Shown here piece by piece: positions 24,832 to 32,824 of a stretch of 64,000 nucleotides of DNA. Location of the stretch: assembly GCF_006716425.1 (NCBI RefSeq), contig NZ_VFOZ01000001.1:558001-622000 (forward strand), in the 5' to 3' direction. The first letter of the stretch is position 1, and each line of letters begins with the position of its first letter. The position numbers and the translations under genes were made by a program. The stretch comes from Actinoallomurus bryophytorum (GTDB lineage Bacteria; Actinomycetota; Actinomycetes; Streptosporangiales; Streptosporangiaceae). The notes below the pieces were generated by a model, which was not told the origin of the DNA, did no database searches, and saw nothing but the letters and a program-made list of their open reading frames with translations.

Positions 24832-25215
24832 GTGACGGTGTTCCGTATCAGTGAGGTCGCGTCCCTGCTCGACGTCAGCTCGGACACCGTCCGGCGGTGG
24901 GTCGACTCGGGACGGCTTATGGCCGAGCGCGACGACAACGGCCATCGGATCGTCTCGGGCGTGGATCTGGCGGCGTTCGTCCGCTCGCCCGCCGAGTCCG
25001 AGGCCGCCTTCTCCTCCGCGCGCAACCGGTTGCGCGGGATCGTCACCGATGTCGTACGCGACGGCGTGATGGCGAAGGTGGAGATCCAGGCGGGACCGTT
25101 CCGCGTCGTCTCCCTGATGAGCCGGGAGGCGGCCGACGACCTCGGCCTCGAACCCGGCGTCCTCGCCGTCGCCGTCGTCAAGTCCACCAACGTCGTCGTG
25201 GAGCGGCCCGAATGA
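24832..25215 (+). CDS. HTH-TOBE molybdate-responsive regulator
   Basis: 127 residues: an excisionase/MerR-like winged HTH at 1-50 (FRISEVASLLDVSSDTVRRW) and a TOBE domain at about 62-127 (ARNRLRGIVTDVVRDGVMAK ... AVVKSTNVVVERPE), the fold that binds molybdate in ModE and Mop proteins. It heads the modB-modC-modA cluster, so it is the likely molybdate sensor and regulator of these genes. It starts at the GTG at 24832 with a TATACT box 7 nt upstream. Its stop overlaps the start of a tiny ORF leading to modB. Confidence 0.87.
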   Translation: MTVFRISEVASLLDVSSDTVRRWVDSGRLMAERDDNGHRIVSGVDLAAFVRSPAESEAAFSSARNRLRGIVTDVVRDGVMAKVEIQAGPFRVVSLMSREAADDLGLEPGVLAVAVVKSTNVVVERPE

Positions 25216-25247
25216 TCGTCAACTCCTCCAGGGCCGTACACCCGTGA
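25212..25247 (+). CDS. Eleven-codon ORF bridging the TOBE regulator and modB
   Basis: ATG at 25212 overlaps the regulator stop (ATGA) and its own TGA (25245-25247) overlaps the modB GTG (GTGA). The peptide is MIVNSSRAVHP. Such a bridge could carry ribosomes from the regulator to modB, which has only a weak ribosome-binding site. It may be chance. Confidence 0.3.
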   Translation: MIVNSSRAVHP

Positions 25248-26020
25248 ACCGCCGGGCACCCTGGGTGCTCGTGGTGCCCGCGATCGCCGGGTTGGTCTTT
25301 CTCATCCTGCCCGTGGCGGGCCTGCTGGTCCGCGCTCCCTGGTCCACGCTCGGCACCCGGCTCGGCCAGCCGGAGATCCTCGACGCGCTGCGCCTGTCAC
25401 TGATCTGCGCGACCCTCGCGACCTTGTTCTGCCTGCTGCTCGGCGTGCCGCTCGCGTGGGTGCTCGCCCGCGTCGCCTTCCCCGGCCGGCGCCTCGTGCG
25501 CGCGCTGGTGACCGTGCCGCTCGTGCTGCCGCCGGTGGTCGGCGGTGTGGCCCTCCTGCTGGCTCTCGGCCGCAACGGGCTGGTCGGGCAGTGGCTGGAC
25601 CGCTGGTTCGGCCTGACCCTGCCGTTCACCACCGCCGGGGTCGTGGTGGCCGAGGCGTTCGTCGCCCTGCCCTTTCTCGTGATCAGCGTCGAGGGGGCGC
25701 TGCGCGCCGCGGACCTTCGGTACGAGGACGCCGCGGCGACGCTCGGCGCCTCGCGCTGGACGACCTTCCGGCGCGTCACGCTGCCGCTCATCGCGCCCGG
25801 AATCGGGGCCGGGGCGGTGCTGTGCTGGGCGCGGGCGCTGGGTGAGTTCGGGGCCACCATCACGTTCGCCGGCAACTTCCCTGGCCGTACCCAGACCATG
25901 CCGCTCGCGGTCTACCTCGCCCTGGAGACCGACCCGCAGGCCGCGATCGTGCTCAGTCTCGTACTCCTCGCGGTGTCCGTGGTCGTCCTGACCGGGCTGA
26001 GGGGGCGATGGGTGTCGTGA
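25244..26020 (+). CDS. modB: Molybdate ABC transporter permease
   Basis: A 258-residue inner-membrane permease with about six helices. The ABC-permease EAA loop is clear: YEDAAATLGASRWTTFRRVT followed by LPLIAPGIGAGAVLCWARAL. GEFGATITFAGNFPGRTQTM is the molybdate/sulfate-permease signature. It works with ModC (overlapping 13 bp downstream) and ModA. The GTG start at 25244 follows the bridging ORF. Tungstate transport cannot be excluded. Confidence 0.92.
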   Translation: MNRRAPWVLVVPAIAGLVFLILPVAGLLVRAPWSTLGTRLGQPEILDALRLSLICATLATLFCLLLGVPLAWVLARVAFPGRRLVRALVTVPLVLPPVVGGVALLLALGRNGLVGQWLDRWFGLTLPFTTAGVVVAEAFVALPFLVISVEGALRAADLRYEDAAATLGASRWTTFRRVTLPLIAPGIGAGAVLCWARALGEFGATITFAGNFPGRTQTMPLAVYLALETDPQAAIVLSLVLLAVSVVVLTGLRGRWVS

Positions 26021-27045
26021 TCGACGCTCACCTGGTCGTACGGCGTACGGGGTTCGCCCTCGACATCGAGCTGACGGTCGCCGAGGGCGAGGTCGTGGCG
26101 GTGCTCGGCCCCAACGGCGCGGGCAAGACCACCGCGCTGCGCGCCCTCGCGGGGCTCCTGCCACTCTCCTCCGGGCACATCCGGTTCGGCGGCGAGGAGT
26201 GGCGTGACCGGCCCGCGGACCGGCGGCCGGTCGGCATGGTCTTCCAGGACTATCTGCTCTTTCCCCATCTCACGGCGCTGGACAACGTGGCGTTCGGCCC
26301 GCGTTGCCAGGGTGTCCGCAAGGGCGAGTCCCGCCGGCTGGCGGCCGAGTGGCTCGAACGCGTCGGCCTCGCCGACTACGCCGGCCGCAGGCCGTCCGCC
26401 TTGTCGGGCGGGCAGGCACAACGGGTCGCGCTCGCCCGCGCCCTGGCCGTACGGCCCCGGTTGTTGCTGCTCGACGAGCCGCTGGCCGCGCTCGACGTCG
26501 ACACCCGCAGGGAGATCCGCGCCGGGCTGCGGCGGCATCTCGCGGAGTTCGACGGGGCGTCGGTGCTCGTCACCCACGACCCGCTCGACGCGATGGCGCT
26601 CGCCGACCGGCTGATCGTGATCGAGGACGGCCGCGTCGTCCAGGAGGGCGCGCCCGCCCACATCGCCCGCCGGCCGCGTACGGACTATGTCGCCCGCCTC
26701 GTAGGCCTCAACCTCTACCGGGGCACGGCCGACGGCCACACCGTGACGCTGGACGGCCTCACGCTCACCGTGACCGAGCCCCTGAAGGGAGAGGTGTTCC
26801 TCGCCTTTCCTCCGACGGCGGTGGCACTGTTCCGTACGCGTCCCGAGGGGAGCCCGCGCAACCTGTGGCAGGCGACGGTCGGCGGTGTCGAGCCGCACGG
26901 GGACCAGGTACGGGTGCTCCTGGACGGGCCCGTGCCGGCCTCGGCGGACATCACCCCCGCCGCCCTGGCCGACCTTCGCCTGACCGAAGGTGATCCGGTG
27001 TGGGCGGCCGTCAAGGCCACGGAGACGCACGCCTATCCGGCGTGA
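26008..27045 (+). CDS. modC: Molybdate ABC transporter ATP-binding protein
   Basis: 345 residues. Walker A GPNGAGKTT, signature LSGGQAQRVALARAL, Walker B LLLLDEPLAALD and switch VLVTHDP are all present in the first 220 residues. A C-terminal TOBE-like regulatory region follows (LVGLNLYRGTADGHTVTLDG ... GDPVWAAVKATETHAYPA) that can bind molybdate for trans-inhibition. It overlaps modB by 13 bp and is separated from modA by 67 bp. Confidence 0.92.
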   Translation: MGVVIDAHLVVRRTGFALDIELTVAEGEVVAVLGPNGAGKTTALRALAGLLPLSSGHIRFGGEEWRDRPADRRPVGMVFQDYLLFPHLTALDNVAFGPRCQGVRKGESRRLAAEWLERVGLADYAGRRPSALSGGQAQRVALARALAVRPRLLLLDEPLAALDVDTRREIRAGLRRHLAEFDGASVLVTHDPLDAMALADRLIVIEDGRVVQEGAPAHIARRPRTDYVARLVGLNLYRGTADGHTVTLDGLTLTVTEPLKGEVFLAFPPTAVALFRTRPEGSPRNLWQATVGGVEPHGDQVRVLLDGPVPASADITPAALADLRLTEGDPVWAAVKATETHAYPA

Positions 27046-27099
27046 CGGACGCGTGACGCGCCGGCGGCGCGGCGGATGATCATAATCGCCGGATCACCC

Positions 27100-27105
27100 T
27101 AAGAT
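27100..27105 (+). promoter_or_regulatory. Putative -10 box for leaderless modA
   Basis: TAAGAT followed by 7 nt and the modA ATG at 27113, which has no Shine-Dalgarno. The preceding bases hold an imperfect dyad around TGATCA at 27078. modA may thus have its own promoter in addition to operon read-through. Confidence 0.4.
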
Positions 27106-27112
27106 CGCGCGC

Positions 27113-27862
27113 ATGCCATATTTCTCCCGCCTTGCCGCGTTCGTCGCGGTGGCCCTTGCCCTGGCGGGGTGCGGCATCGCGTCCGGCGACGAGCGGTTCA
27201 CTCTCAGGGTGCTGGCCGCCTCGTCGCTCACCGATGCTTTCGGCGAGCTGGGCACCGCGTACCGGTCCGCGAACCGGCATGTGACCTCCGTGCAGTTCGA
27301 GTTCGCCGGGTCGCAGGAGGTCGCCGGAGACGTGGCGGACCGGGAACAGGCCGACGTACTGGCCACCGCCGACGACGTGTCCATGAACATCGCCGCCGAG
27401 CACGTGACGAACAACCTGGCGTTCGCGCACGGCTCGATGACGATCGCGGTCGCGCCGGACAACCCGCACCGGATCCGTGGACTGGCCGACCTGGCCGATC
27501 CTCGGCTGCGGGTGGTGCTGGGCGGCCCGACGGTGCCGGTGGGACGCTACGCGATGGAGGTGCTCGCCAAGGCGGGAGTCACCGTACGGCCGAAGTCGGA
27601 GGAGGCCGACGCGCGTACGGTGCTCACGAGGGTGCGTACGGGCGTGGCGGACGCGGGCATCGTGTACGTGACCGACATGCGCTCGGCAGGGGTCTCCGCG
27701 ATGAGCGTGGCCATCCCCGTCCAGCAGAACGTCACCGCGACCTACTTCGCCGCGGCGGTACGCCAGAGCAAACACGGCTCGGCCGCGAAGGACTTCGTGA
27801 CCTGGCTCCGCTCCCCCACCGCAGCGTCCATCCTGCGCAAATACGGCTTCATGCCCGCCTGA
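27113..27862 (+). CDS. modA: Molybdate ABC transporter substrate-binding lipoprotein
   Basis: 249 residues with a lipoprotein signal peptide (LAAFVAVALALAGC, lipobox cysteine C20). The ModA core starts LRVLAASSLTDAFGELGTAY, then VQFEFAGSQEVAGDVADREQ and ADVLATADDVSMNIAAE, with the oxyanion-contacting Ser/Ser/Ala/Tyr positions of the family. It binds molybdate outside the membrane and delivers it to ModBC. The order regulator-modB-modC-modA is unusual, as modA is normally first. It ends 14 bp inside the 3' end of the converging MarR gene. Confidence 0.9.
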   Translation: MPYFSRLAAFVAVALALAGCGIASGDERFTLRVLAASSLTDAFGELGTAYRSANRHVTSVQFEFAGSQEVAGDVADREQADVLATADDVSMNIAAEHVTNNLAFAHGSMTIAVAPDNPHRIRGLADLADPRLRVVLGGPTVPVGRYAMEVLAKAGVTVRPKSEEADARTVLTRVRTGVADAGIVYVTDMRSAGVSAMSVAIPVQQNVTATYFAAAVRQSKHGSAAKDFVTWLRSPTAASILRKYGFMPA

Positions 27863-28355
27863 CGTCCGGCGCCTCGGCGAGTGTGTCGACCGCCTCGGCC
27901 AGTCGCCGCAGGCCGGGCAGCGCCTCGGCGAGGGCGGCCTGGTGGCGCTCGCCGAGCGTGCCGAGGGCGGCCTGGAGGATCGCGGTGTTGGTCGTCTTCC
28001 AGCCCTCCACGGCCAGCTGCCCCTCAGACGTGAGGGTGAGCGCGACCGCGCGCGCGTCGTCGGTGGCGTGGGTACGGACGATGAGCCCGCGCGCGTTGAG
28101 GGCGTTGACGAGCGTGGTGACGGAGTTGGCGGCGAGCATGAGCTGCCGGGCGAGCCGCCCGGGACGGATACCGGGCTGATCGGCCACGCACGCCAGCACC
28201 TCCAGCTGCGCGACGGAGAGCGGGTTGCCCGGATCCGCGGCGCGCGCTGCGCGGCGCATCGCACGGCGCAGACGCGCGACGGTGTCGGCGAGAAGCACAC
28301 CGGTGGCCGCCGACGGGCTCTCACCCGGATCGGATGGTCGGTTGGCAGGGGCCAT
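27849..28355 (-). CDS. MarR-family transcriptional regulator
   Basis: 168 residues, with the MarR winged helix in LSVAQLEVLACVADQPGIRP through LARQLMLAANSVTTLVNALN and wing RTHATDDARAVALTLTSEG; flanking helices form the dimer interface. The last 14 bp overlap the end of modA in the opposite direction. Just upstream of its ATG (28355) is the dyad TCCCCC-N6-GGGGGA, probably its own operator. Ligand and other targets are unknown. The nearby HAD gene on the same strand starts too far upstream to be in its operon with certainty. Confidence 0.85.
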   Translation of the reverse strand: MAPANRPSDPGESPSAATGVLLADTVARLRRAMRRAARAADPGNPLSVAQLEVLACVADQPGIRPGRLARQLMLAANSVTTLVNALNARGLIVRTHATDDARAVALTLTSEGQLAVEGWKTTNTAILQAALGTLGERHQAALAEALPGLRRLAEAVDTLAEAPDVRRA

Positions 28356-28366
28356 ACGGCTGATTG

Positions 28367-28384
28367 TCCCCCTAATCGGGGGGA
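28367..28384. promoter_or_regulatory. Operator candidate upstream of the MarR gene
   Basis: TCCCCC-TAATCG-GGGGGA, 6-bp arms, 12 bp before the MarR start codon. Position and symmetry suit autorepression. Confidence 0.5.
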
Positions 28385-28432
28385 TAAGTGTGCCGCCCAG
28401 GCCCGGCCGGGCGTGCCGCCGTGACCGGGGCG

Positions 28433-29053
28433 TCAGGTCAGGGGGAGTTCGAGCGCGGTATGGATTCGCGCGACCGTCTCGGCCGGGTCCGCGGCGAGGA
28501 TCGTGGTGATGCCGAGTTCTTCGGCGGGCGGCAGGTTGTGCGCGGTGTCGTCGACGAAGACGCACGCCTCGGCCGGCAGCTCCATCAGGTCGAGCATGAT
28601 CTGGTAGATCGCCGGATCGGGCTTGCGCATCCGGTAGTGCTCCGAGAGCAGGACCGCGTCGTAGTGCCGGTCGAGCTCGTAGCCGTCGTAGGGGTTGTGC
28701 GGCTCCATGCCCAGCGAGTTGGACAGGATCCCCACCTTGACGCCGGCGGCGCGTGCGGCACGTGCCGCCTCGATGACGCGGGGTTCGGGATGCAGGTCCG
28801 CCAGCATCCGGCCGAGCAGGTCCGTGCCGTCGATGCCGATGATGTCGCCGGTGCCCGTGTTCCACTCGGCCTGCGAGATCGCACCGCGCTCGAGGTCCTC
28901 GTACAGCGCGAGTCCACGGGGGTCGATTGCGAGCGCGGTGAGCAGGGCGCCCTCGGCCAGGCCGCTGCGGCGTTCGAACGCGAGGGCACACGCCGCCACG
29001 CTGGTCGTCAGCACCCCGCCGAAGTCGAGGATCAGGCCCGTCCGGCGACTCAT
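28433..29053 (-). CDS. HAD-superfamily hydrolase (subfamily IA type)
   Basis: 206 residues. Motif I is LDFGGVL: the nucleophilic Asp is present but the usual second Asp two residues on is Gly, as in YihX-like and epoxide-hydrolase-N-terminal-like members. Motif II is GILSNSLG, motif III lysine is in MRKPDPAIYQ, and motif IV is CVFVDDTAHNL. A phosphatase acting on a small sugar or nucleotide phosphate is likely, unless the motif I change lowers activity. It starts at the ATG at 29053 with GGAGATT upstream. Confidence 0.83.
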   Translation of the reverse strand: MSRRTGLILDFGGVLTTSVAACALAFERRSGLAEGALLTALAIDPRGLALYEDLERGAISQAEWNTGTGDIIGIDGTDLLGRMLADLHPEPRVIEAARAARAAGVKVGILSNSLGMEPHNPYDGYELDRHYDAVLLSEHYRMRKPDPAIYQIMLDLMELPAEACVFVDDTAHNLPPAEELGITTILAADPAETVARIHTALELPLT

Positions 29054-29196
29054 GAATCTCCATCCTCAGAACACACATCGATCACCGGTAAGGCTAACGG
29101 TCCGCGGCTGGTCATCCGCCGCGAGCCGTCATAACCTCGTTCGACACCGCCTGCAGCGCGTCCCGGCGGGCGCCCCCAGCGAGGAGTGAGCAAACC

Positions 29197-30114
29197 GTGT
29201 CGTCCGCGTCGCCCTCGGACAGCGAGCTGACGCGCCGGGCGCAGTCCGGTGAGCCCGGGGCGCTCGGGCTCCTGCTGGCCCGGCATCGGGCGGGGATGCG
29301 CGCGGTGGCGCTGAGCCTCCTGGGTCACGTACCGGACGTGGACGACGCGCTGCAGGACGCGGCACTGGTCGCGCTGCGCCGGATCGGCGGCGTTCGCGAC
29401 CCGGCCGCCGTCGGGCCCTGGCTGCGGATGATCGTGCGCAACACGTGCCGCATGCGGCTTCGGGCGCCGGCCATGGTGCCGTTCACCGGGGACTTCGCCT
29501 CGAAGGCGCCGACTCCCGAACAGATCGTGGACGAGCACGCGCTGCGTGACTGGGTCTGGCACGCGATCGAAGAGCTGTCCCCGCCGCTCCGTACGGCCGT
29601 CATGCTGCGTCATTTCAGCGAGATCACCTCCTACGAACAGATCGCGGCCGCCTGTGAAGTGCCCGTGGGCACGGTACGGAGCCGGCTCAGCCAGGCGCGG
29701 GCCAAGCTGGCCGAGGCTCTGCTCGCGACCGCGACGCTGGCCCATGACGACGCCGCCGCGCTGACCGCGGCGTCGGCCCGTGAGGCGGTCGAGACCCTGG
29801 CGGCCGCCGAACGCGGCGCCATGGCCGAGGTCGCGGCCGAGCGTTGGTCGCCGCGCTTCGAGCTCGTCGGCGGACAGGGCGAACGCGGCGGGCCCCAGCG
29901 CGCGGTCGCGGGGATGAACGGTGACCTCGAGGCAGGCGTCCACCAGCGGTTCGTCCAGGCGGTCGCGAGCCGCGACATCGTCATCTGGGAGATGGACCTG
30001 ATCAACCCGCCGGACGATCCTGAGCACTGTCCCCCGAGCGTGGCCTGGCTCATGGACCTGCGGGAGGGCCGGGTACGGCGGCTGCGGCTGTTCCACCCCA
30101 TGAGCGGTGTGTGA
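29197..30114 (+). CDS. ECF sigma factor with SnoaL-like C-terminal domain
   Basis: 305 residues. Sigma region 2 is in LLARHRAGMRAVALSLLGHV and DVDDALQDAALVALRRIGGV; region 4 is LPPLRTAVML-like (SPPLRTAVMLRHFSEITSYE) with the HTH IAAACEVPVGTVRSRLSQAR. After residue 185 there is an extra 120-residue domain ending VAWLMDLREGRVRRLRLFHP, which looks like the SnoaL_2 fold found in ECF41-type sigma factors, where it tunes sigma activity. No anti-sigma gene is adjacent, as is usual for such fused types. GTG at 29197 has GAGGAG about 10 nt upstream. Confidence 0.85.
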   Translation: MSSASPSDSELTRRAQSGEPGALGLLLARHRAGMRAVALSLLGHVPDVDDALQDAALVALRRIGGVRDPAAVGPWLRMIVRNTCRMRLRAPAMVPFTGDFASKAPTPEQIVDEHALRDWVWHAIEELSPPLRTAVMLRHFSEITSYEQIAAACEVPVGTVRSRLSQARAKLAEALLATATLAHDDAAALTAASAREAVETLAAAERGAMAEVAAERWSPRFELVGGQGERGGPQRAVAGMNGDLEAGVHQRFVQAVASRDIVIWEMDLINPPDDPEHCPPSVAWLMDLREGRVRRLRLFHPMSGV

Positions 30115-30201
30115 CGAGCGTCACGGCCGAGGAGTCGAACTCGCTCCGCCGCCGCGCATCTTGCCGGTGTCAAGCACACCGAGCGAGATCGGAGACCCCC
30201 G

Positions 30202-31101
30202 ATGGGTCCTGTACCTGCAACGCCGCTGTCCACGGGCGCGCACACCGTCGAGGTCGGCGGCGTCGCCCTGCGCTACCACGTCAGCGGCACCGGGCCCGTG
30301 TGCCTGGCCCACCCGGGCGGCCCCGGAATCTGGTGGGACTACCTGAGGATGCCCGCCGTCGAGCAGCACCTGACCATGGTCTACGTGGAGCCGATCGGAA
30401 CGGGTGAGTCGGGCCGGCTGGCGTCCCACCCCCACGGCTACACGCGAGAGCGCTACGCCCAGGCCCTGGACCGGCTGATCGCCCACCTCGGTGTTCGACG
30501 GGTTCATCTTCTGGGCCACTCCCACGGCGGCTTCGTCACGCAGCACTACGCCCTGAAGTACGCCGACCGGCTCGCCGGGATCATCCTGTACGACAGCGCG
30601 CCGCTGACCGGACCCGAGCAGTTCGCCGACGCCGCGGCCAGGATGGAGGGGTTCGCCGCCGCGCACGCGGACGCTCACGGGCTACCGGACGTGCTCGACG
30701 CCTGGAGGTCGGTCCCCACGATCTCCGATGACGAGGCGATGACCGCGGTGGTCCAGCGCCTGTTCCCCGCGTACTTCGCCGACTACTGGGGCCGTGAGGA
30801 GGAGTTCGCCGCGGCCCGTACCGCGGTGCGCGGGACGTACATCTCCGGGTTCGACGAGCGTATGGAGCCGGTTCTCATCGACGACCGGGAACTGCTCGGC
30901 TCGGTCATGACGCCCACCCTCGTGATCGTCGGGCGGCACGACTTCATCTGCGGTCCCCGCTGGGCCGACGAGCTCCACGAGGGGATTCCCAGCTCCGAGC
31001 TGGTCGTGCTGGAGGACAGCGGCCACTTCGGGCACCTCGAGGAGCCGGACGTGTTCGCACGCGCCGTCGCCGGCTTCGTCGCCTCCACGGCCGGCGCGTG
31101 A
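30202..31101 (+). CDS. Alpha/beta hydrolase (proline iminopeptidase-like)
   Basis: 299 residues with a full catalytic triad: nucleophile elbow GHSHGG (S107), acid in VGRHDFICGP and His in SGHFGHLEEP. The oxyanion loop is HPGGPG, which with the Trp-rich IWWDYLRMP region recalls proline iminopeptidases of the AB_hydrolase_1 family. The sequence VYVEPIGTGESGR is also typical. The substrate is uncertain. ATG at 30202 follows GGAG. It may be a target of the sigma factor just upstream (87 bp), but no promoter match is shown. Confidence 0.85.
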   Translation: MGPVPATPLSTGAHTVEVGGVALRYHVSGTGPVCLAHPGGPGIWWDYLRMPAVEQHLTMVYVEPIGTGESGRLASHPHGYTRERYAQALDRLIAHLGVRRVHLLGHSHGGFVTQHYALKYADRLAGIILYDSAPLTGPEQFADAAARMEGFAAAHADAHGLPDVLDAWRSVPTISDDEAMTAVVQRLFPAYFADYWGREEEFAAARTAVRGTYISGFDERMEPVLIDDRELLGSVMTPTLVIVGRHDFICGPRWADELHEGIPSSELVVLEDSGHFGHLEEPDVFARAVAGFVASTAGA

Positions 31102-31102
31102 C

Positions 31103-31143
31103 GACGGAGCCGGAAGGCCGCGAAGGCCCCTTCCGGCTCCGTC
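31103..31143. terminator. Bidirectional terminator between hydrolase and MFS genes
   Basis: Perfect 15-bp stem GACGGAGCCGGAAGG (31103-31117) with its complement at 31129-31143 and an 11-nt loop. It starts one base after the hydrolase stop and reaches into the MFS stop codon on the other strand. Confidence 0.85.
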
Positions 31144-32530
31144 ACGTCTCGGAGGCTCGCGCCGTCGTACCGGTCGCGGTCGCCAGGACGGCGACCACGG
31201 CCAGTGCGGCGAAGGCGAGCCGCGCGCCCGCCGGAACGCTCGTGGTGGTGTGCAGGGCCAGCGTCACCATGGCGATGCCGAGAGCGGTGCCGGCGCCCCG
31301 TGTCATGTTCACCATGCCGCCCGCGGTGGCCGACAGCCGGCTCGGGATGGCGGCCATGATCGCGGTGTTGTTGGCGGGGATGAACAGGCCGAGTCCCATG
31401 CCGAGCAGCGCCAGCAGGACCGCGGTCACGCCGAGTCCGGCCTGGCCCAGGACGAGGGCGCCCGCCGAGATTGCGGCGACCGCGCCGCCGAGCAGGCAGC
31501 GGTGCCGGTTGCCGAACCGGTCCGGCAGTACCCGGTCGGCGGCGAGCGCGGCCAGCGCGAACCCCGCGGGCAGCGCGGTGAGCACGAGCCCCGCGTACGT
31601 CGCGCCGGTTCCCCTGGCCGTGAGGATCTGCGGGATGAGCGCCAGCGGCCCGAACAGCACGAGGTAGCCGCACATCGCCCCGGCCAGCCCGGCCGATACC
31701 GCGCGCGTACGCAGCAGGGACAGGTCGATCAGCGGGGCGGTCGCCCGCCGCTCCCGTGCGCGGAGCGCCACCGTCGCGGTCACCGCCGCGGCCGCGAGCG
31801 TGATCATCGCCCAGAGGGGCAGGCCGAGGCCGGAGGCCCCGGAGATCGCGAGGAGCAACGCGGTGCTCGCGGTGGCGAGCAGGACCAGCCCCTGCCAGTC
31901 GAACCTCGCCGCCGCCGCGCGCTCACGCGTACGGGGAAGGAGGTAGCGCCCGACGACGAGGGCGGCGCATCCGACGGGGACGTTCACCCAGAACACCCAG
32001 CGCCACCCCGCCGAGCCGACCAGGAGGCCACCGACGGTGGGCCCGAGCGCGAGCCCGAGTGCCTGGGCGGCGGCCTGCATGCCCAGCCCGGCCCGCATCC
32101 GCGACCTGGGCACACTGGTCACCACGAGGGCCACGCTGTTGGCCTGCAACATCGCCGCCCCGGCCGCCTGCACCACCCGGAACGCCACCAGCAGCCCGAG
32201 CGAGGGCGCGAACCCGCACGCCGCCGAGGCGACCGTGAAGACGACGAAGCCATAGAGGTAGACGAGCTTGCGCCCGGCCGCGTCCGCCAGGCGTCCGGCA
32301 CCGGCGAGGAGCCCGACGAGCGCCAGCAGGTAGCCCAGCGACACCCACTGCGCGGCGGCGAGGGAGGCGTGGAACTCCCGCTGCAACGCGGGAAAGGCGA
32401 GCGTGACGATGCTGGCGTCCAGCTGCCCCATGAACGCCCCCACGCACACCGAACCCACCGCGAACCAGGGGGCGTTCCGGTGCTCCCGTACGGCCTGCGG
32501 CCGCGGCGGCTCGATCAGCAGCCGCGTCAT
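31142..32530 (-). CDS. MFS drug exporter, DHA2-like
   Basis: 462 residues with about fourteen hydrophobic segments. Helix 1 reads GAFMGQLDASIVTLAFPALQ; motif A-like GRLADAAGRKLVYLYG; motif C-like LGPTVGGLLVGSAGWRWVFW. It is an exporter of drugs or metabolites. ATG at 32530 has GGAGG 9 nt upstream. The promoter region carries a striking 8-bp-arm inverted repeat (32583-32603) that covers its -10, so expression is very likely repressor-controlled, although no regulator gene is adjacent. Confidence 0.87.
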   Translation of the reverse strand: MTRLLIEPPRPQAVREHRNAPWFAVGSVCVGAFMGQLDASIVTLAFPALQREFHASLAAAQWVSLGYLLALVGLLAGAGRLADAAGRKLVYLYGFVVFTVASAACGFAPSLGLLVAFRVVQAAGAAMLQANSVALVVTSVPRSRMRAGLGMQAAAQALGLALGPTVGGLLVGSAGWRWVFWVNVPVGCAALVVGRYLLPRTRERAAAARFDWQGLVLLATASTALLLAISGASGLGLPLWAMITLAAAAVTATVALRARERRATAPLIDLSLLRTRAVSAGLAGAMCGYLVLFGPLALIPQILTARGTGATYAGLVLTALPAGFALAALAADRVLPDRFGNRHRCLLGGAVAAISAGALVLGQAGLGVTAVLLALLGMGLGLFIPANNTAIMAAIPSRLSATAGGMVNMTRGAGTALGIAMVTLALHTTTSVPAGARLAFAALAVVAVLATATGTTARASET

Positions 32531-32582
32531 CCGGCCGGGCCTCCGTGACTGAGGACCATCATCCTTTTCCTACTGAAGGAGA

Positions 32583-32604
32583 ATACTTCTGTCTAAGAAG
32601 TATA
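32583..32604 (-). promoter_or_regulatory. Strong operator candidate over the MFS exporter -10
   Basis: ATACTTCT-N5-AGAAGTAT, perfect 8-bp arms (32583-32603). On the minus strand TATACT (32604-32599) is a -10 box inside one arm, with the start codon about 70 nt downstream. This is AT-rich sequence in a very GC-rich context. It would suit a TetR, MarR or PadR-type repressor. Confidence 0.7.
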
Positions 32605-32712
32605 TCGTCTGACGTGGGCCGGCCTGCGGACCGGGCGGACCAGGCGGGCGGACCAGGCGGGGTGGGCCGGCCGGTGCCGGGCTCTCGCGGGGTCCAGCAC
32701 GGTCGGTGGACG

Positions 32713-32725
32713 CGAAACCGTTTCG
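32713..32725. promoter_or_regulatory. Dyad CGAAAC-N-GTTTCG in the divergent intergenic region
   Basis: Six-bp arms around one base, about 110 bp before the hypothetical gene at 32825. It may be an operator for that gene. Confidence 0.3.
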
Positions 32726-32824
32726 GGTGTTCGCCGTGTGACGGCGGGTCGCGGTGCGCGGAGATCCGCGAGAGCGGGACAATGCTGACCCCAGCGACAC
32801 TTCCCCCCTTACGGAGTTCACCCC

